This document shows positions 1-7,216 of a stretch of 21,593 bases of DNA, piece after piece (the stretch's first letter is position 1; every line of letters begins with the position of its first letter). The notes under the pieces are model-generated. The model did not search any database, was not told where the DNA came from, and saw nothing but the letters and a program-made list of their open reading frames with translations. Source of the stretch: JBDZVM01 sp040255675 (lineage in GTDB: Bacteria; Actinomycetota; Actinomycetes; Acidothermales; Acidothermaceae); assembly GCA_040255675.1 (NCBI GenBank), contig JBDZVM010000055.1:1-21593 (forward strand), read 5' to 3'. Made by a program: the position numbers and the translations under genes.

Positions 1-2
1 GC

Positions 3-854
3 TCACCGGTCGCCTGAGTCGTCATCACCGATCGCCAGCAGCCGGCGAGCAGATCGAACGGTCGCCGCATCGGCCATCCGGCCGCTAGCGTCCGCGTGCG
101 CCGCGCCCGCATTGCGGTCGAAGTCGGCGACGATCCTTAGTGCGTTGTCGATCTCCGCTGCCGATGGCGTGAACACGTCATTGACGACAGCGATTTGAGC
201 CGGGTGTATGCACGTGCGCCCCCAAAATCCAAGATCCTTGAACTTCGCGGTCGACATCCTCAGCGCCTCGAGATTCACGAAATCGGTTGACGTCGGTGCG
301 GCGGGAGGCGCGAGCGCGGCTGCCGCGCTGACCATGACGAGCGCGGATCGTGCGCACGCGAGCGCTTCGTCGCCGGCATCGCCGATTCCGAGCTCCGCCC
401 GCAAGTCGGCTTCCCCCAGCTGCAGCCGGCAGACTCGCGGCGCCTTCGCGATCGATCGCATCGCCAATACCGCGGCCGCCGATTCGAGGAGCGGCACCAC
501 GCCAAGATCGGACCCCGCCCGGGACAGGATCGAATCCACGGCCGCTACCTCGTCGGCGTCTTCGACCTTCGCGAGGCAGAGTCCGGCTAGTCCGGGCATG
601 GTCGCACACGCCGCGACATCGATCTCGCGAAGCGACCCGCCGTTGACGCGAACCCATATCTGAGTGCGGGCTCCATCGTCTCGTTTCCCGACGATCCATT
701 CGCGCAACAAGGCGCGGGCCGCAGATTTGCCGGACGCCGGAACCGCGTCCTCGAGGTCGACGATGATTGCGTCGGCGCCGCGCTCCAGCGCCCGCGCGAG
801 CTTGCCTTCTTGGTCGCCGGGCACGTAGAGGTAACTGCGCGGATACGTTGGCAC
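3..854 (-). CDS. HpcH/HpaI aldolase, CitE-like acyl-CoA lyase
   Basis: This 283-aa protein belongs to the CitE / malyl-CoA / citramalyl-CoA lyase branch of the HpcH/HpaI family, whose TIM-barrel enzymes cleave or form C-C bonds of CoA thioesters with Mg2+. Visible family motifs are LYVPGD near residue 9, DLEDAVP near 34, the RVN strand near 68, PLLES (metal-ligand Glu) near 122, LGEADLRAELG near 145 and GRTCIHPAQI near 214. The length fits the family. The start is GTG at 854, directly after an in-frame TAG, with a TGAGG ribosome site overlapping the end of the synthase gene 13 nt upstream. It is the last visible gene of the prp-like operon, and more genes could follow beyond the window edge. 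The family is certain. The substrate (citramalyl-CoA, malyl-CoA or other) is not determined. Confidence 0.9.
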   Translation of the reverse strand: MPTYPRSYLYVPGDQEGKLARALERGADAIIVDLEDAVPASGKSAARALLREWIVGKRDDGARTQIWVRVNGGSLREIDVAACATMPGLAGLCLAKVEDADEVAAVDSILSRAGSDLGVVPLLESAAAVLAMRSIAKAPRVCRLQLGEADLRAELGIGDAGDEALACARSALVMVSAAAALAPPAAPTSTDFVNLEALRMSTAKFKDLGFWGRTCIHPAQIAVVNDVFTPSAAEIDNALRIVADFDRNAGAAHADASGRMADAATVRSARRLLAIGDDDSGDR

Positions 855-867
855 CTAATGCGCCGCC

Positions 868-1995
868 TCAGGCTCGGTTCGGAACGGCACGCTGCTCGAC
901 ACCGACGTACGCCGCGAGGGGCCTGATCAGCGCGTTGGCCGCGAGTTGCTCCATCACGTGCGCCGTCCACCCGGTGATGCGGCTCATCACAAAGATTGGC
1001 GTGAAGATCGGAACATCGAAACCCATCAGGAAATAGGTCGGGCCCGCTGGGTAATCCAAGTTCGGATGGAGCTTTTTCGCCTTGTACATCGCTTGTTCGA
1101 GCGCTGTATAGCGCTCCATCAAGTTGCCGGTGTCGCGCTGTCGAGCCACGATCTCGAGCGCGCCGCGCATGGTCGGCACGCGAGAATCCCCGTGCTTGTA
1201 CACGCGATGACCGAAGCCCATGATCTTCTCTCCGCGCGCAAGGGATTTGTCAAGCCAATCGGCCACGGATTCTGGATCATGGATTTCCTGAAACGTGCGC
1301 ATCACCGCCTCGTTGGCACCCCCGTGCAACGGCCCCTTGAGAGCGGCTATCGCGGCAACGACGGCGCTGTACATGTCGGAAAGCGTCGACGTCACGACTC
1401 GGGCAGTGAACGTCGATGCGTTGAAACTATGCTCCGCGTAAAGGATGAGCGACGTCTCGAACGCACGAACGATCTCTGGATCAGGTACTTCGCCGAAGCA
1501 CATGTTGAAGAAGTTGGCGGCGAAGCCAAGTTCGGGATCGGGCGGGATTGGAGCCAGCCGTCGCCGACGGCGTTGCTCGATCGCGACGATGGTCGGAATC
1601 TGGGCGAACAGCCGGAGCGCCTTCGCCTGATTCGCCGACGGCGTGGCGTCACCCTGCTCGGGATCCTCAGCGCCCATCAGGCTGACGGCGGTTCTCAACA
1701 CGTCCATCGGATGGCAATGCGGCGGCAACCCGGCTAGCAGCGCCGACACAGCCGGACTCAGCGCCCGCTGCCGCATCGTCTGCGCCTTGAAGTCCGCAAG
1801 CTCCGCGGCGCTCGGCAACTCGCCATACCACAACAAGAACGCGACTTCCTCAAAAGAGCAGGCCGCCGCGAGTTCGGGCACGGGATAGCCGCGGTAGGTC
1901 AACGAATTCGATACGGGATCGACGGTCGAAATCGATGTGGTATCGACGACGACACCCGCTAATCCCTTGTGTATGGGTTGTTCGACGGAAGACAC
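868..1995 (-). CDS. prpC: 2-methylcitrate synthase / citrate synthase family
   Basis: A 375-aa type I citrate-synthase fold protein. The active-site histidines are seen in PLHGGANE (H224) and GFGHRVYKHGD (H263), and the catalytic Asp in NLDYPAG (D314). The HCHPMDVLRT segment near residue 93 is also typical. It condenses an acyl-CoA with oxaloacetate. Propionyl-CoA is the likely substrate, because the gene follows prpD and prpB in the order known from actinobacterial prpDBC operons, and its short length with a C-terminal FDVPIFTPIFVMSRITGW block resembles methylcitrate synthases. The start is GTG at 1995 with an AAGGG ribosome site about 8 nt upstream, 14 nt after prpB. Citrate synthase or relaxed activity on other acyl-CoAs cannot be excluded from sequence. 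Confidence 0.9.
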   Translation of the reverse strand: MSSVEQPIHKGLAGVVVDTTSISTVDPVSNSLTYRGYPVPELAAACSFEEVAFLLWYGELPSAAELADFKAQTMRQRALSPAVSALLAGLPPHCHPMDVLRTAVSLMGAEDPEQGDATPSANQAKALRLFAQIPTIVAIEQRRRRRLAPIPPDPELGFAANFFNMCFGEVPDPEIVRAFETSLILYAEHSFNASTFTARVVTSTLSDMYSAVVAAIAALKGPLHGGANEAVMRTFQEIHDPESVADWLDKSLARGEKIMGFGHRVYKHGDSRVPTMRGALEIVARQRDTGNLMERYTALEQAMYKAKKLHPNLDYPAGPTYFLMGFDVPIFTPIFVMSRITGWTAHVMEQLAANALIRPLAAYVGVEQRAVPNRA

Positions 1996-2009
1996 CTATC
2001 TACCCTTGT

Positions 2010-2906
2010 CTAGACGCGAAAGTTGAAAATATCTGCGTCGATCGCGCTGTAGGCTTCATAACGCAGTAACTCGTATAAACGCGCGCGGGTCTGCATGCGT
2101 TCGACCAACTGCTGCTGGCTCCCGTCACGCACGATTGCGCGAAGGCCTTCTTCGATCGCGCCCATCGCGATCCGTAACAGCGTAACGGGGTAGATGACGA
2201 CGTTGATGCCGAGCGAACTCAGCGTTGCGGTCGTAAGTAGTTTGCTGCGGCCGAACTCGGTCATATTCGCGAGCAACGGAACGTTGATGGCGGCGCGAAA
2301 CTTCTCGAATTCGCTTTCATCGGCAAGCGCTTCCGGGAAAATCATGTCGGCACCGGCATCGACGTAGGCTCGCGCACGCTCGATCGCCGCGTCGAGGCCT
2401 TCCACCCCCCTTGCGTCAGTACGGGCACAGATAACGAACTCAGGGTCACGTCGAGCGGTGACAGCTGCCCGAACGCGCTTGACCATCTCGTCACGCGTGA
2501 CCACAGTCTTGCCTTCGAGGTGGCCGCACCGTTTCGGGTTGACCTGGTCTTCGATATGGCAACCCGCCAGCCCGGCCTCTTCCAACGTGCGAATGGAGCG
2601 CGCGACGTTGAGCGGCTCGCCGAAGCCCGTGTCGGCATCGACAATCGCCGGCAGGTCGACGACGCGTGCGATTTGATGCGCTCTGCCGGCGACCTCGCTC
2701 AGCGTCGTCAAGCCGATGTCGGGTAGTGCGAGATCAGCTGAAACAACGGCGCCTGACACATAAACGCCTTCGAAACCCATCTCCTCGATCAACACAGCTG
2801 TCAACGGGTTGATCGCCCCAGGGAATCTGAGCAAGTGCCCGCTGGCGAGGCCGGCCCGCAACGCCGCTCGCTTGTCTACCTGCTCGCCGTCACCGTGAAG
2901 CGCCAT
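2010..2906 (-). CDS. prpB: 2-methylisocitrate lyase
   Basis: A 298-aa member of the isocitrate lyase/PEP mutase superfamily. It cleaves 2-methylisocitrate to pyruvate and succinate, the last step of the methylcitrate cycle. The signature KRCGH lies at residues 125-129 (catalytic Cys127). KRCGH rather than KKCGH is typical of the methylisocitrate branch. YVSGAVVS (49-56) and the metal-binding VDADTG (89-94) are intact, and FPEA and NMTEFG are visible further on. I place the start at the ATG at 2906, which forms a TGATG stop/start overlap with prpD and has GGAGGG 9-10 nt upstream. A TTG one codon earlier (2909) is an alternative. The gene is translationally coupled to prpD. Confidence 0.95.
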   Translation of the reverse strand: MALHGDGEQVDKRAALRAGLASGHLLRFPGAINPLTAVLIEEMGFEGVYVSGAVVSADLALPDIGLTTLSEVAGRAHQIARVVDLPAIVDADTGFGEPLNVARSIRTLEEAGLAGCHIEDQVNPKRCGHLEGKTVVTRDEMVKRVRAAVTARRDPEFVICARTDARGVEGLDAAIERARAYVDAGADMIFPEALADESEFEKFRAAINVPLLANMTEFGRSKLLTTATLSSLGINVVIYPVTLLRIAMGAIEEGLRAIVRDGSQQQLVERMQTRARLYELLRYEAYSAIDADIFNFRV

Positions 2907-4414
2907 CAAAAGATTCCCTCCCGGCCGGCAGGTGGCTCAAGCGCCAGAGGTTCGGCAGCCTCGAAGAACAAACCCGCGAGGTCGCTCGCGCTGAGCGCCG
3001 CCAGGTCTTGCGCGGCGTCCAGGAAACGACGCCGCTCAGCGTCGGTGACGACACCCTCGGATAAGGTTTCGAACTTTTCGATGTACTGCGCCCGCCCGAA
3101 GGGCCTCGCGCCCTCCGGGTGGGCGTCCGCCACCGCGATTTCTTCGCTGATGCGGCTGCCGTCGTTCATCTCCACGACGATACGGCCGCCAAACGCCTTC
3201 TTGCGCGAGTCAGCCGCGTGGTATAACGCCGTCCACTCGGGGTCTTCGACAGTTGTGACCTTGCGCCAGAGGCTCACCGTGTCGGGACGCGCGGCGCGTT
3301 CGGGCAAATACGAGCGCTCGTGATGCCACCAACCATCCTGCAAGGCTACGGCGACGATGTACATGAGTGAGTGATCAAGGGTTTCGCGGCTCGCACGCGG
3401 GTCGAACTTTTGCGGATCGCCTGAGCCCGTACCAATCACGACGTGGGTGTGGTGACTGGTATGGATGGTGATGTCGCGAACGTCGTCGAGGTCGGGTATC
3501 CGCTTCCGGAGCCGCTTCGCCAGATCGATCCAGGCTTGCGCTTGGTATTCAGCAGAGTGCTCCTTGGTGTAAGTCTCGAGCACGGCTCGTTTCGGCTCGC
3601 CGGGTTCGGGCAGCGGAACGCGGTATTCGGCGTCGGGCCCGTCGAGCAAGCGGGCGATCACGGCGTCGGTGCCCTCGTAAATCGGGGACGGCGAACGCTC
3701 ACCGCGCATGGCCCGGTCGACGGCCAAGATTGCCATTTGTCCGGCGAAGGCCGGCGCGTATGCCTTCCAACTCGATATTTCACCCTTGCGCGACTGCCTC
3801 GTCGTGGTCGTCGTGTGCAACGCCTGCTGGATCGCTTGGTAAACGACTTCAATCGGCTGACGAAGTAACGTACCGATACCGGCCGCCATCGACGGCCCAA
3901 GATGAGCGATGTGATCAATCTTGTGCTCGTGCAGGCAGATGCCTTTCGCGAGATCGACCTGAATCTCGTACGCCGTGGCGAGGGCGCGAATAACCGAGCG
4001 ACCGTCGCGGCCACAGTGCTGCGCGACCGCCAGGATCGGGGGAATGTTGTCGCCCGGATGCGCGTATTCAGCGGCCAAAAACGTGTCGTGGAAGTCGAGT
4101 TCGCGAACCGCGACTCCGTTCGCCCACGCCGCCCAGGCGGGGCCGACTCGGCTCGGCCGAGGCACCCCGAACAGGTTCGCGCCCGGCGCCGCCGGATGCC
4201 GCAGCGCCTGTGCGCGAGCATTCTCAACCGGACGACGCCGAAGTGACGCGGCCGCGACGGCGGCATTGTCGATCACCCGGTTAATCAACATCTCGGCAAC
4301 GGCGTCTTCGACATCGACGGCGTCGGTGGCAACCCGCGCGAGCTGCCAGGCGAGTTGCTCCTCCCTCGCCAGTACTTCCCCGGCGCGCTGTACCCGAACG
4401 TGATGTTCCTTCAA
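2906..4414 (-). CDS. prpD: 2-methylcitrate dehydratase, MmgE/PrpD family
   Basis: A 502-aa protein of the MmgE/PrpD family with full-length PrpD features: ELDFHDTFLAAEYAHPGDNIPP (105-126), KGICLHEHKIDHIAHLGPS (157-175), RKGEISSWKAYAPAFAG (209-225), a TKEHSAEYQAQAW block and GSGDPQKFDPRASRETLDHS. It dehydrates 2-methylcitrate to 2-methylaconitate. The start is TTG at 4414, supported by GAGG about 6 nt upstream and by a 4-nt TTGA overlap with the hydantoinase-like gene. No ATG or GTG start precedes the conserved region closely. It sits directly before prpB and prpC. A second, distinct MmgE/PrpD paralogue lies at 7217-8656. No acnD or prpF is seen, which is normal for a PrpD-type cycle. Confidence 0.93.
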   Translation of the reverse strand: MKEHHVRVQRAGEVLAREEQLAWQLARVATDAVDVEDAVAEMLINRVIDNAAVAAASLRRRPVENARAQALRHPAAPGANLFGVPRPSRVGPAWAAWANGVAVRELDFHDTFLAAEYAHPGDNIPPILAVAQHCGRDGRSVIRALATAYEIQVDLAKGICLHEHKIDHIAHLGPSMAAGIGTLLRQPIEVVYQAIQQALHTTTTTRQSRKGEISSWKAYAPAFAGQMAILAVDRAMRGERSPSPIYEGTDAVIARLLDGPDAEYRVPLPEPGEPKRAVLETYTKEHSAEYQAQAWIDLAKRLRKRIPDLDDVRDITIHTSHHTHVVIGTGSGDPQKFDPRASRETLDHSLMYIVAVALQDGWWHHERSYLPERAARPDTVSLWRKVTTVEDPEWTALYHAADSRKKAFGGRIVVEMNDGSRISEEIAVADAHPEGARPFGRAQYIEKFETLSEGVVTDAERRRFLDAAQDLAALSASDLAGLFFEAAEPLALEPPAGREGIF

Positions 4415-5889
4415 CTCGCCTCACCGATGTCGACCGGTCGGCGCACATACCTGCCGTCTGGCGCGCCGAGCACTTTCCCATCAGCATAGATATGACGGCC
4501 GCGCAAGAACGTGTGCCGCACCGAAGCGTCGAGGGTCATGCCCTCGAACGGCGTGTATTCCTGGCTCGACAGCGATTCCGCGGCACGCACCACCCACGTC
4601 GCCGAAGGATCGACGAGGGCCACGTCAGCGTCGTAGCCTTCGGCCAGCACCCCTTTCGTGCCCAACCCGAAACGGCGGGCCGGCGCGGCTGACGTTAGTT
4701 CGGCTATTCGGTCGTATCCGACGCCACGCCGACGCCCTTGCGAGATCAGCCCGGGCAGCAGGTATTCGGCGCCGCCGAATCCGGACTTCGCGACGAATAC
4801 GTCATCGCGTGGCGTGCCGAATTTCGTTTCGTCTCGGCAGCAGGCGTGGTCGCTCACAACCCAATCGACGTCGCCCGCGAGCAGGTGACTCCACAATGCT
4901 TCGACGTCGTCACGATGGCGCAGCGGCGGGTTCACCTTGCCGCCGAGCCCGGACGCTGTTTCGACGTCAGCAAGGAGGTGACCTATCGTCACCTCGCGAC
5001 GAAAATCGACTTCAGGAAACGCGGTCGCCATTTTCATCGCCGCGTCGAATGCCTTTGCCGACGACAAGTGCAACAGGTTGATGGTCGGCAAGCCGGTCTC
5101 GTACGCCAGGTACGACGCGATCGCCACCGCGAGTCCCTCACTGTGCGGCGGCCGCGAAGCGCTGTAAGCGGCTAGCCCCTTCAGCTGGCCGGCCGACTCG
5201 ACCATGCGCGTGTACGCACTCATGATTTCGGCGGTCTCACAGTGCAACGACAAGGAGATCCGGTCTGCCAGCTCGGGACGGGCGGCTCTCGCCGCTTGGA
5301 TTGCCCTCATCACGAACTCGAAGTGCGCGATATCGTACCGCTCGTCGGGCGGCGTCATGAGGAACGACGATTGGTCCGCGGATCGGCCGTGCAGGCCATG
5401 TCCTCCGTAAAACATAAATATCTTGAACGAGGTAACCCCGAACGTATCGATCAGCCGCGGAATTTCGTCGATATGCTGCTTCATCATCGGAGCCAAATGA
5501 AACGCATAATCGACATACGCGTGCCCGCGAACCGTGTCGAGCACCTCTGGAAAGAAGGTCTCGTACGGCCCGGACTTGTTCAGGTAATACTGCCCCGTAC
5601 GCATATACGTAAGGCCGGTCGTGACACCGCCCTGCGCCGCCGCCTGGCTCTCCGACTCCGCGTCGATCGCAAGCGGGTTGTAGATGCCCCAATGTTGATG
5701 AGCGTCGATCACGCCAGGGAAGGCAAGTAGCCCGTCGCCGTCGAAGACCTCTTCGGCCTCTTCTGAGGGAAGGTGCCTCGCCACCGAGGCGATCCGACCG
5801 TCGATCACCCCGATGTCGAGCCGCTCAGGGTCGGGCCTGTCATGTCGAACGAGATCGACATTTCGAATGACTAGGTCATACCTCGCCAC
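4411..5889 (-). CDS. cyclic amidase (hydantoinase/dihydropyrimidinase/dihydroorotase-like)
   Basis: A 492-aa amidohydrolase-superfamily enzyme of the cyclic amidase group, which opens rings of hydantoins, dihydropyrimidines, allantoin or dihydroorotate. The binuclear metal site looks complete: HxH in IDAHQHW (H64, H66), the Lys expected to be carboxylated in TSFKIFMF (K156), H216 in LSLHCE, H274 in LLHLSS and D347 in VVSDHACC. A composite beta-sandwich of N- and C-terminal strands is present. The start is GTG at 5889 with GGAAGG 7 nt upstream. It overlaps prpD by 4 nt, so ring opening and the methylcitrate cycle are in one transcript, which is an unusual pairing. SDHACC in place of the common TDHAPH and the FMFYGGHGLHG insert suggest a divergent substrate, so I give no specific name. 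Confidence 0.88.
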   Translation of the reverse strand: MARYDLVIRNVDLVRHDRPDPERLDIGVIDGRIASVARHLPSEEAEEVFDGDGLLAFPGVIDAHQHWGIYNPLAIDAESESQAAAQGGVTTGLTYMRTGQYYLNKSGPYETFFPEVLDTVRGHAYVDYAFHLAPMMKQHIDEIPRLIDTFGVTSFKIFMFYGGHGLHGRSADQSSFLMTPPDERYDIAHFEFVMRAIQAARAARPELADRISLSLHCETAEIMSAYTRMVESAGQLKGLAAYSASRPPHSEGLAVAIASYLAYETGLPTINLLHLSSAKAFDAAMKMATAFPEVDFRREVTIGHLLADVETASGLGGKVNPPLRHRDDVEALWSHLLAGDVDWVVSDHACCRDETKFGTPRDDVFVAKSGFGGAEYLLPGLISQGRRRGVGYDRIAELTSAAPARRFGLGTKGVLAEGYDADVALVDPSATWVVRAAESLSSQEYTPFEGMTLDASVRHTFLRGRHIYADGKVLGAPDGRYVRRPVDIGEAS

Positions 5890-5940
5890 GTCAACACCTT
5901 CCGCCGGCCCACGCCTCTGGCGTCTTGCAGTGCATGTCAG

Positions 5941-6333
5941 CTATTCGCTCGACCCGTGAGACGCGGCCATAACGCTAACATTGGACGCGTCGACGGTTTG
6001 AGACTCCGCGATCAGGTAGAACCGGAAGGCCGTGCGGCCGCCTGGTCCTCGATCGGCCGGGATGGGATGCTGATCAAACCATTCACGGTACTTGGCATAC
6101 GCGGCGGAATCAGCGAAGTGCATTTCCGCGATGCGGTAGAACATCTGGCTTGGCCCGACTGCCGCGGCGCCACCGCTCGTGTGGGTGACCGGGCGGAGCA
6201 CCTTATTGAAAACGATTCTCTCCAGATAGGGATTCGCTAACAGGTCGGGCGCGTGAATTGCGAAGAGCCATTTCTCATATTCGCTTTCACTGACGCCTTG
6301 TTCGATGTCGTAGCCGACGAGCGCCTTGATCAT
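5941..6333 (-). CDS. small EthD-like / dimeric alpha-beta barrel protein
   Basis: A 130-aa protein beginning MIKALVGYDIEQGVSESE, followed by a YEKWLFAIHAPDLLANP helix. This matches the pattern of EthD-domain and related ferredoxin-like dimeric alpha-beta barrel proteins: a first beta strand, a Glu-Tyr-rich helix with an HAP motif, then YLERIVFNKV. A second half, MFYRIAEMHFADSAAYAKYREWF, repeats the strand-helix layout. Such proteins accompany catabolic enzymes, and their exact chemistry is usually unknown. It is the first gene of the hydantoinase-prp operon, 51 nt before the next start. The start is ATG at 6333 with GGAGAGG about 12-14 nt upstream. The fold assignment is from motif memory only. 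A catalytic role is not shown. Confidence 0.7.
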   Translation of the reverse strand: MIKALVGYDIEQGVSESEYEKWLFAIHAPDLLANPYLERIVFNKVLRPVTHTSGGAAAVGPSQMFYRIAEMHFADSAAYAKYREWFDQHPIPADRGPGGRTAFRFYLIAESQTVDASNVSVMAASHGSSE

Positions 6334-6399
6334 CGCGACTGCGCCACCTCTCCGCCGAAAACGGCCATCCAGGACCGGAAAGTGGTATGTGAAGAGCCC

Positions 6400-6416
6400 G
6401 TCCCGGTAGGCGAAAC
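6400..6416. promoter_or_regulatory. operator candidate D (upstream of EthD-like operon)
   Basis: A 17-bp pseudo-palindrome, which on the minus strand reads GTTTCGCCTACCGGGAC. It matches the family GTTYCNCY-N-RGNGRAAC seen at five other sites, and it shares TAGGCGAAACAAG exactly with the site before the CoA-transferase gene. It lies 16 nt downstream of the proposed -10 box of the 6333 promoter, the position expected for repression by roadblock. It is one of the weaker copies, because the half-site near 6400 departs from the consensus. Confidence 0.5.
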
Positions 6417-6432
6417 AAGCTGATAGAGCGAG

Positions 6433-6460
6433 ATTACTGCTGCGGGGAGTTCAGTGTCAA
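6433..6460 (-). promoter_or_regulatory. promoter for EthD-hydantoinase-prpDBC-citE operon
   Basis: On the minus strand an exact TTGACA (6460-6455) is followed after 16 nt by AGTAAT (6438-6433). The start point would be near 6426, about 93 nt before the ATG at 6333. The -35 box is perfect and the -10 matches 4 of 6. Its spacing to operator D repeats that at the other two minus-strand promoters, which supports the assignment. Confidence 0.5.
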
Positions 6461-6475
6461 TCTGACGAATAGCGC

Positions 6476-6492
6476 GTTCCCCTGGCCGAAAC
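6476..6492. promoter_or_regulatory. operator candidate E (between EthD-like and MOSC genes)
   Basis: GTTCCCCTGGCCGAAAC is a 17-bp pseudo-palindrome of the shared type, flanked by C and G that extend the symmetry. One half-site matches GTTCCTCT in 7 of 8 positions and the other is weaker. It lies upstream of the -35 box of the 6333 promoter and 62 nt before the MOSC start, so it could be an auxiliary site for either gene. Confidence 0.4.
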
Positions 6493-6518
6493 GATTTGCA
6501 AGGATCGGTCTGGCGGCG

Positions 6519-6547
6519 TTGACGACGCTGAACGCGGCTCCTAGCAT
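6519..6547 (+). promoter_or_regulatory. promoter of MOSC gene, leaderless transcript likely
   Basis: TTGACG (6519-6524) and TAGCAT (6542-6547) are separated by 17 nt. The predicted start point falls about 7 nt after the -10 box, which is the GTG start codon at 6554 itself. No Shine-Dalgarno sequence precedes that GTG. Leaderless mRNAs are common in actinobacteria. Confidence 0.5.
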
Positions 6548-6553
6548 CATCGG

Positions 6554-7213
6554 GTGACCGTCGTCATCTCTGTCAACCTTGCCGTTCCTCGTGCTAACCC
6601 AGCGAAGAAGTTCGGTGTGACGGGAATTGACAAAAGGCCGGTGTCCGGGCCGGTGGAGGTCAAACCACCGGGGCCGCGCGAAGCCGGCGGAAGAGGCGGC
6701 CTCATCGGTGACCAGATTTTTGACACACTCTTCCATGGCGGCGACGATCGAGCGGTTTACGCATATGCGCGCGAGGATCTCGACGTATTCGAGGCCGAAC
6801 TCTCCCGGCGTCTGCCCAACGGAACATTTGGCGAGAATTTGACGATCCTCGGCCTCGACGTCAACGCGGCCCTGATCGGCGAGCGCTGGCAGGTCGGCGA
6901 CTCCGTCGTGCTGGAGGTAACCGGCCCGCGCATCCCGTGCGGGACGTTCGCCTATTGGATGCCCGAGCCGGGGTGGACAAAGACATTCGTTTCACGGGCA
7001 CTGCCCGGACCGTACCTGAAAGTCATCGAACCCGGTTTCGTGCAGGCGGGCGACGCTGTTACCGTACTGAGCCGTCCGGCCCACGATGTCACGGTCAACG
7101 TCGCCTTTCGGGCGCTGAATCTTGAGCCCGAACTTCTCCCCAAGCTCGCTAACCTGCCGCATCTTACGGCCGACCTGGTCGCACTCCTGCGCAGACGTTC
7201 GAAACGAGGCTGA
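6554..7213 (+). CDS. MOSC domain protein (YiiM-like)
   Basis: A 219-aa MOSC-domain protein of the YiiM type. Visible are GDQIFDTLFHGGDDRAVYAYA (52-72), NGTFGENLTILGLDVN (89-104), IGERWQVGDSVVLEVTGPRIPC (108-129) with the conserved Cys129 that binds the molybdenum-cofactor sulfur in MOSC proteins, and a C-terminal helical 3-alpha part. YiiM-type proteins reduce N-hydroxylated substrates with Moco. A role on an N-containing catabolite is possible but inferred. It is transcribed divergently from the hydantoinase-prp operon and ends 3 nt from the convergent MmgE/PrpD gene. The GTG at 6554 has no ribosome site, and a promoter places it as leaderless. Confidence 0.85.
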   Translation: MTVVISVNLAVPRANPAKKFGVTGIDKRPVSGPVEVKPPGPREAGGRGGLIGDQIFDTLFHGGDDRAVYAYAREDLDVFEAELSRRLPNGTFGENLTILGLDVNAALIGERWQVGDSVVLEVTGPRIPCGTFAYWMPEPGWTKTFVSRALPGPYLKVIEPGFVQAGDAVTVLSRPAHDVTVNVAFRALNLEPELLPKLANLPHLTADLVALLRRRSKRG

Positions 7214-7216
7214 GAG

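Noticed and set aside
946..1737. Long plus-strand open frame opposite prpC, and similar ones opposite prpD, the hydantoinase gene and the binding-protein gene
   Set aside because: Typical GC-rich shadow frames: rich in Arg, no family motifs, no ribosome sites, and exactly opposite well-supported genes.
4411..5889. Reductive thymine/uracil pathway as the full explanation
   Set aside because: Only the dihydropyrimidinase-like step is present. No dihydropyrimidine dehydrogenase, ureidopropionase or aminotransferase lies in the window, and the amidase motifs are divergent.
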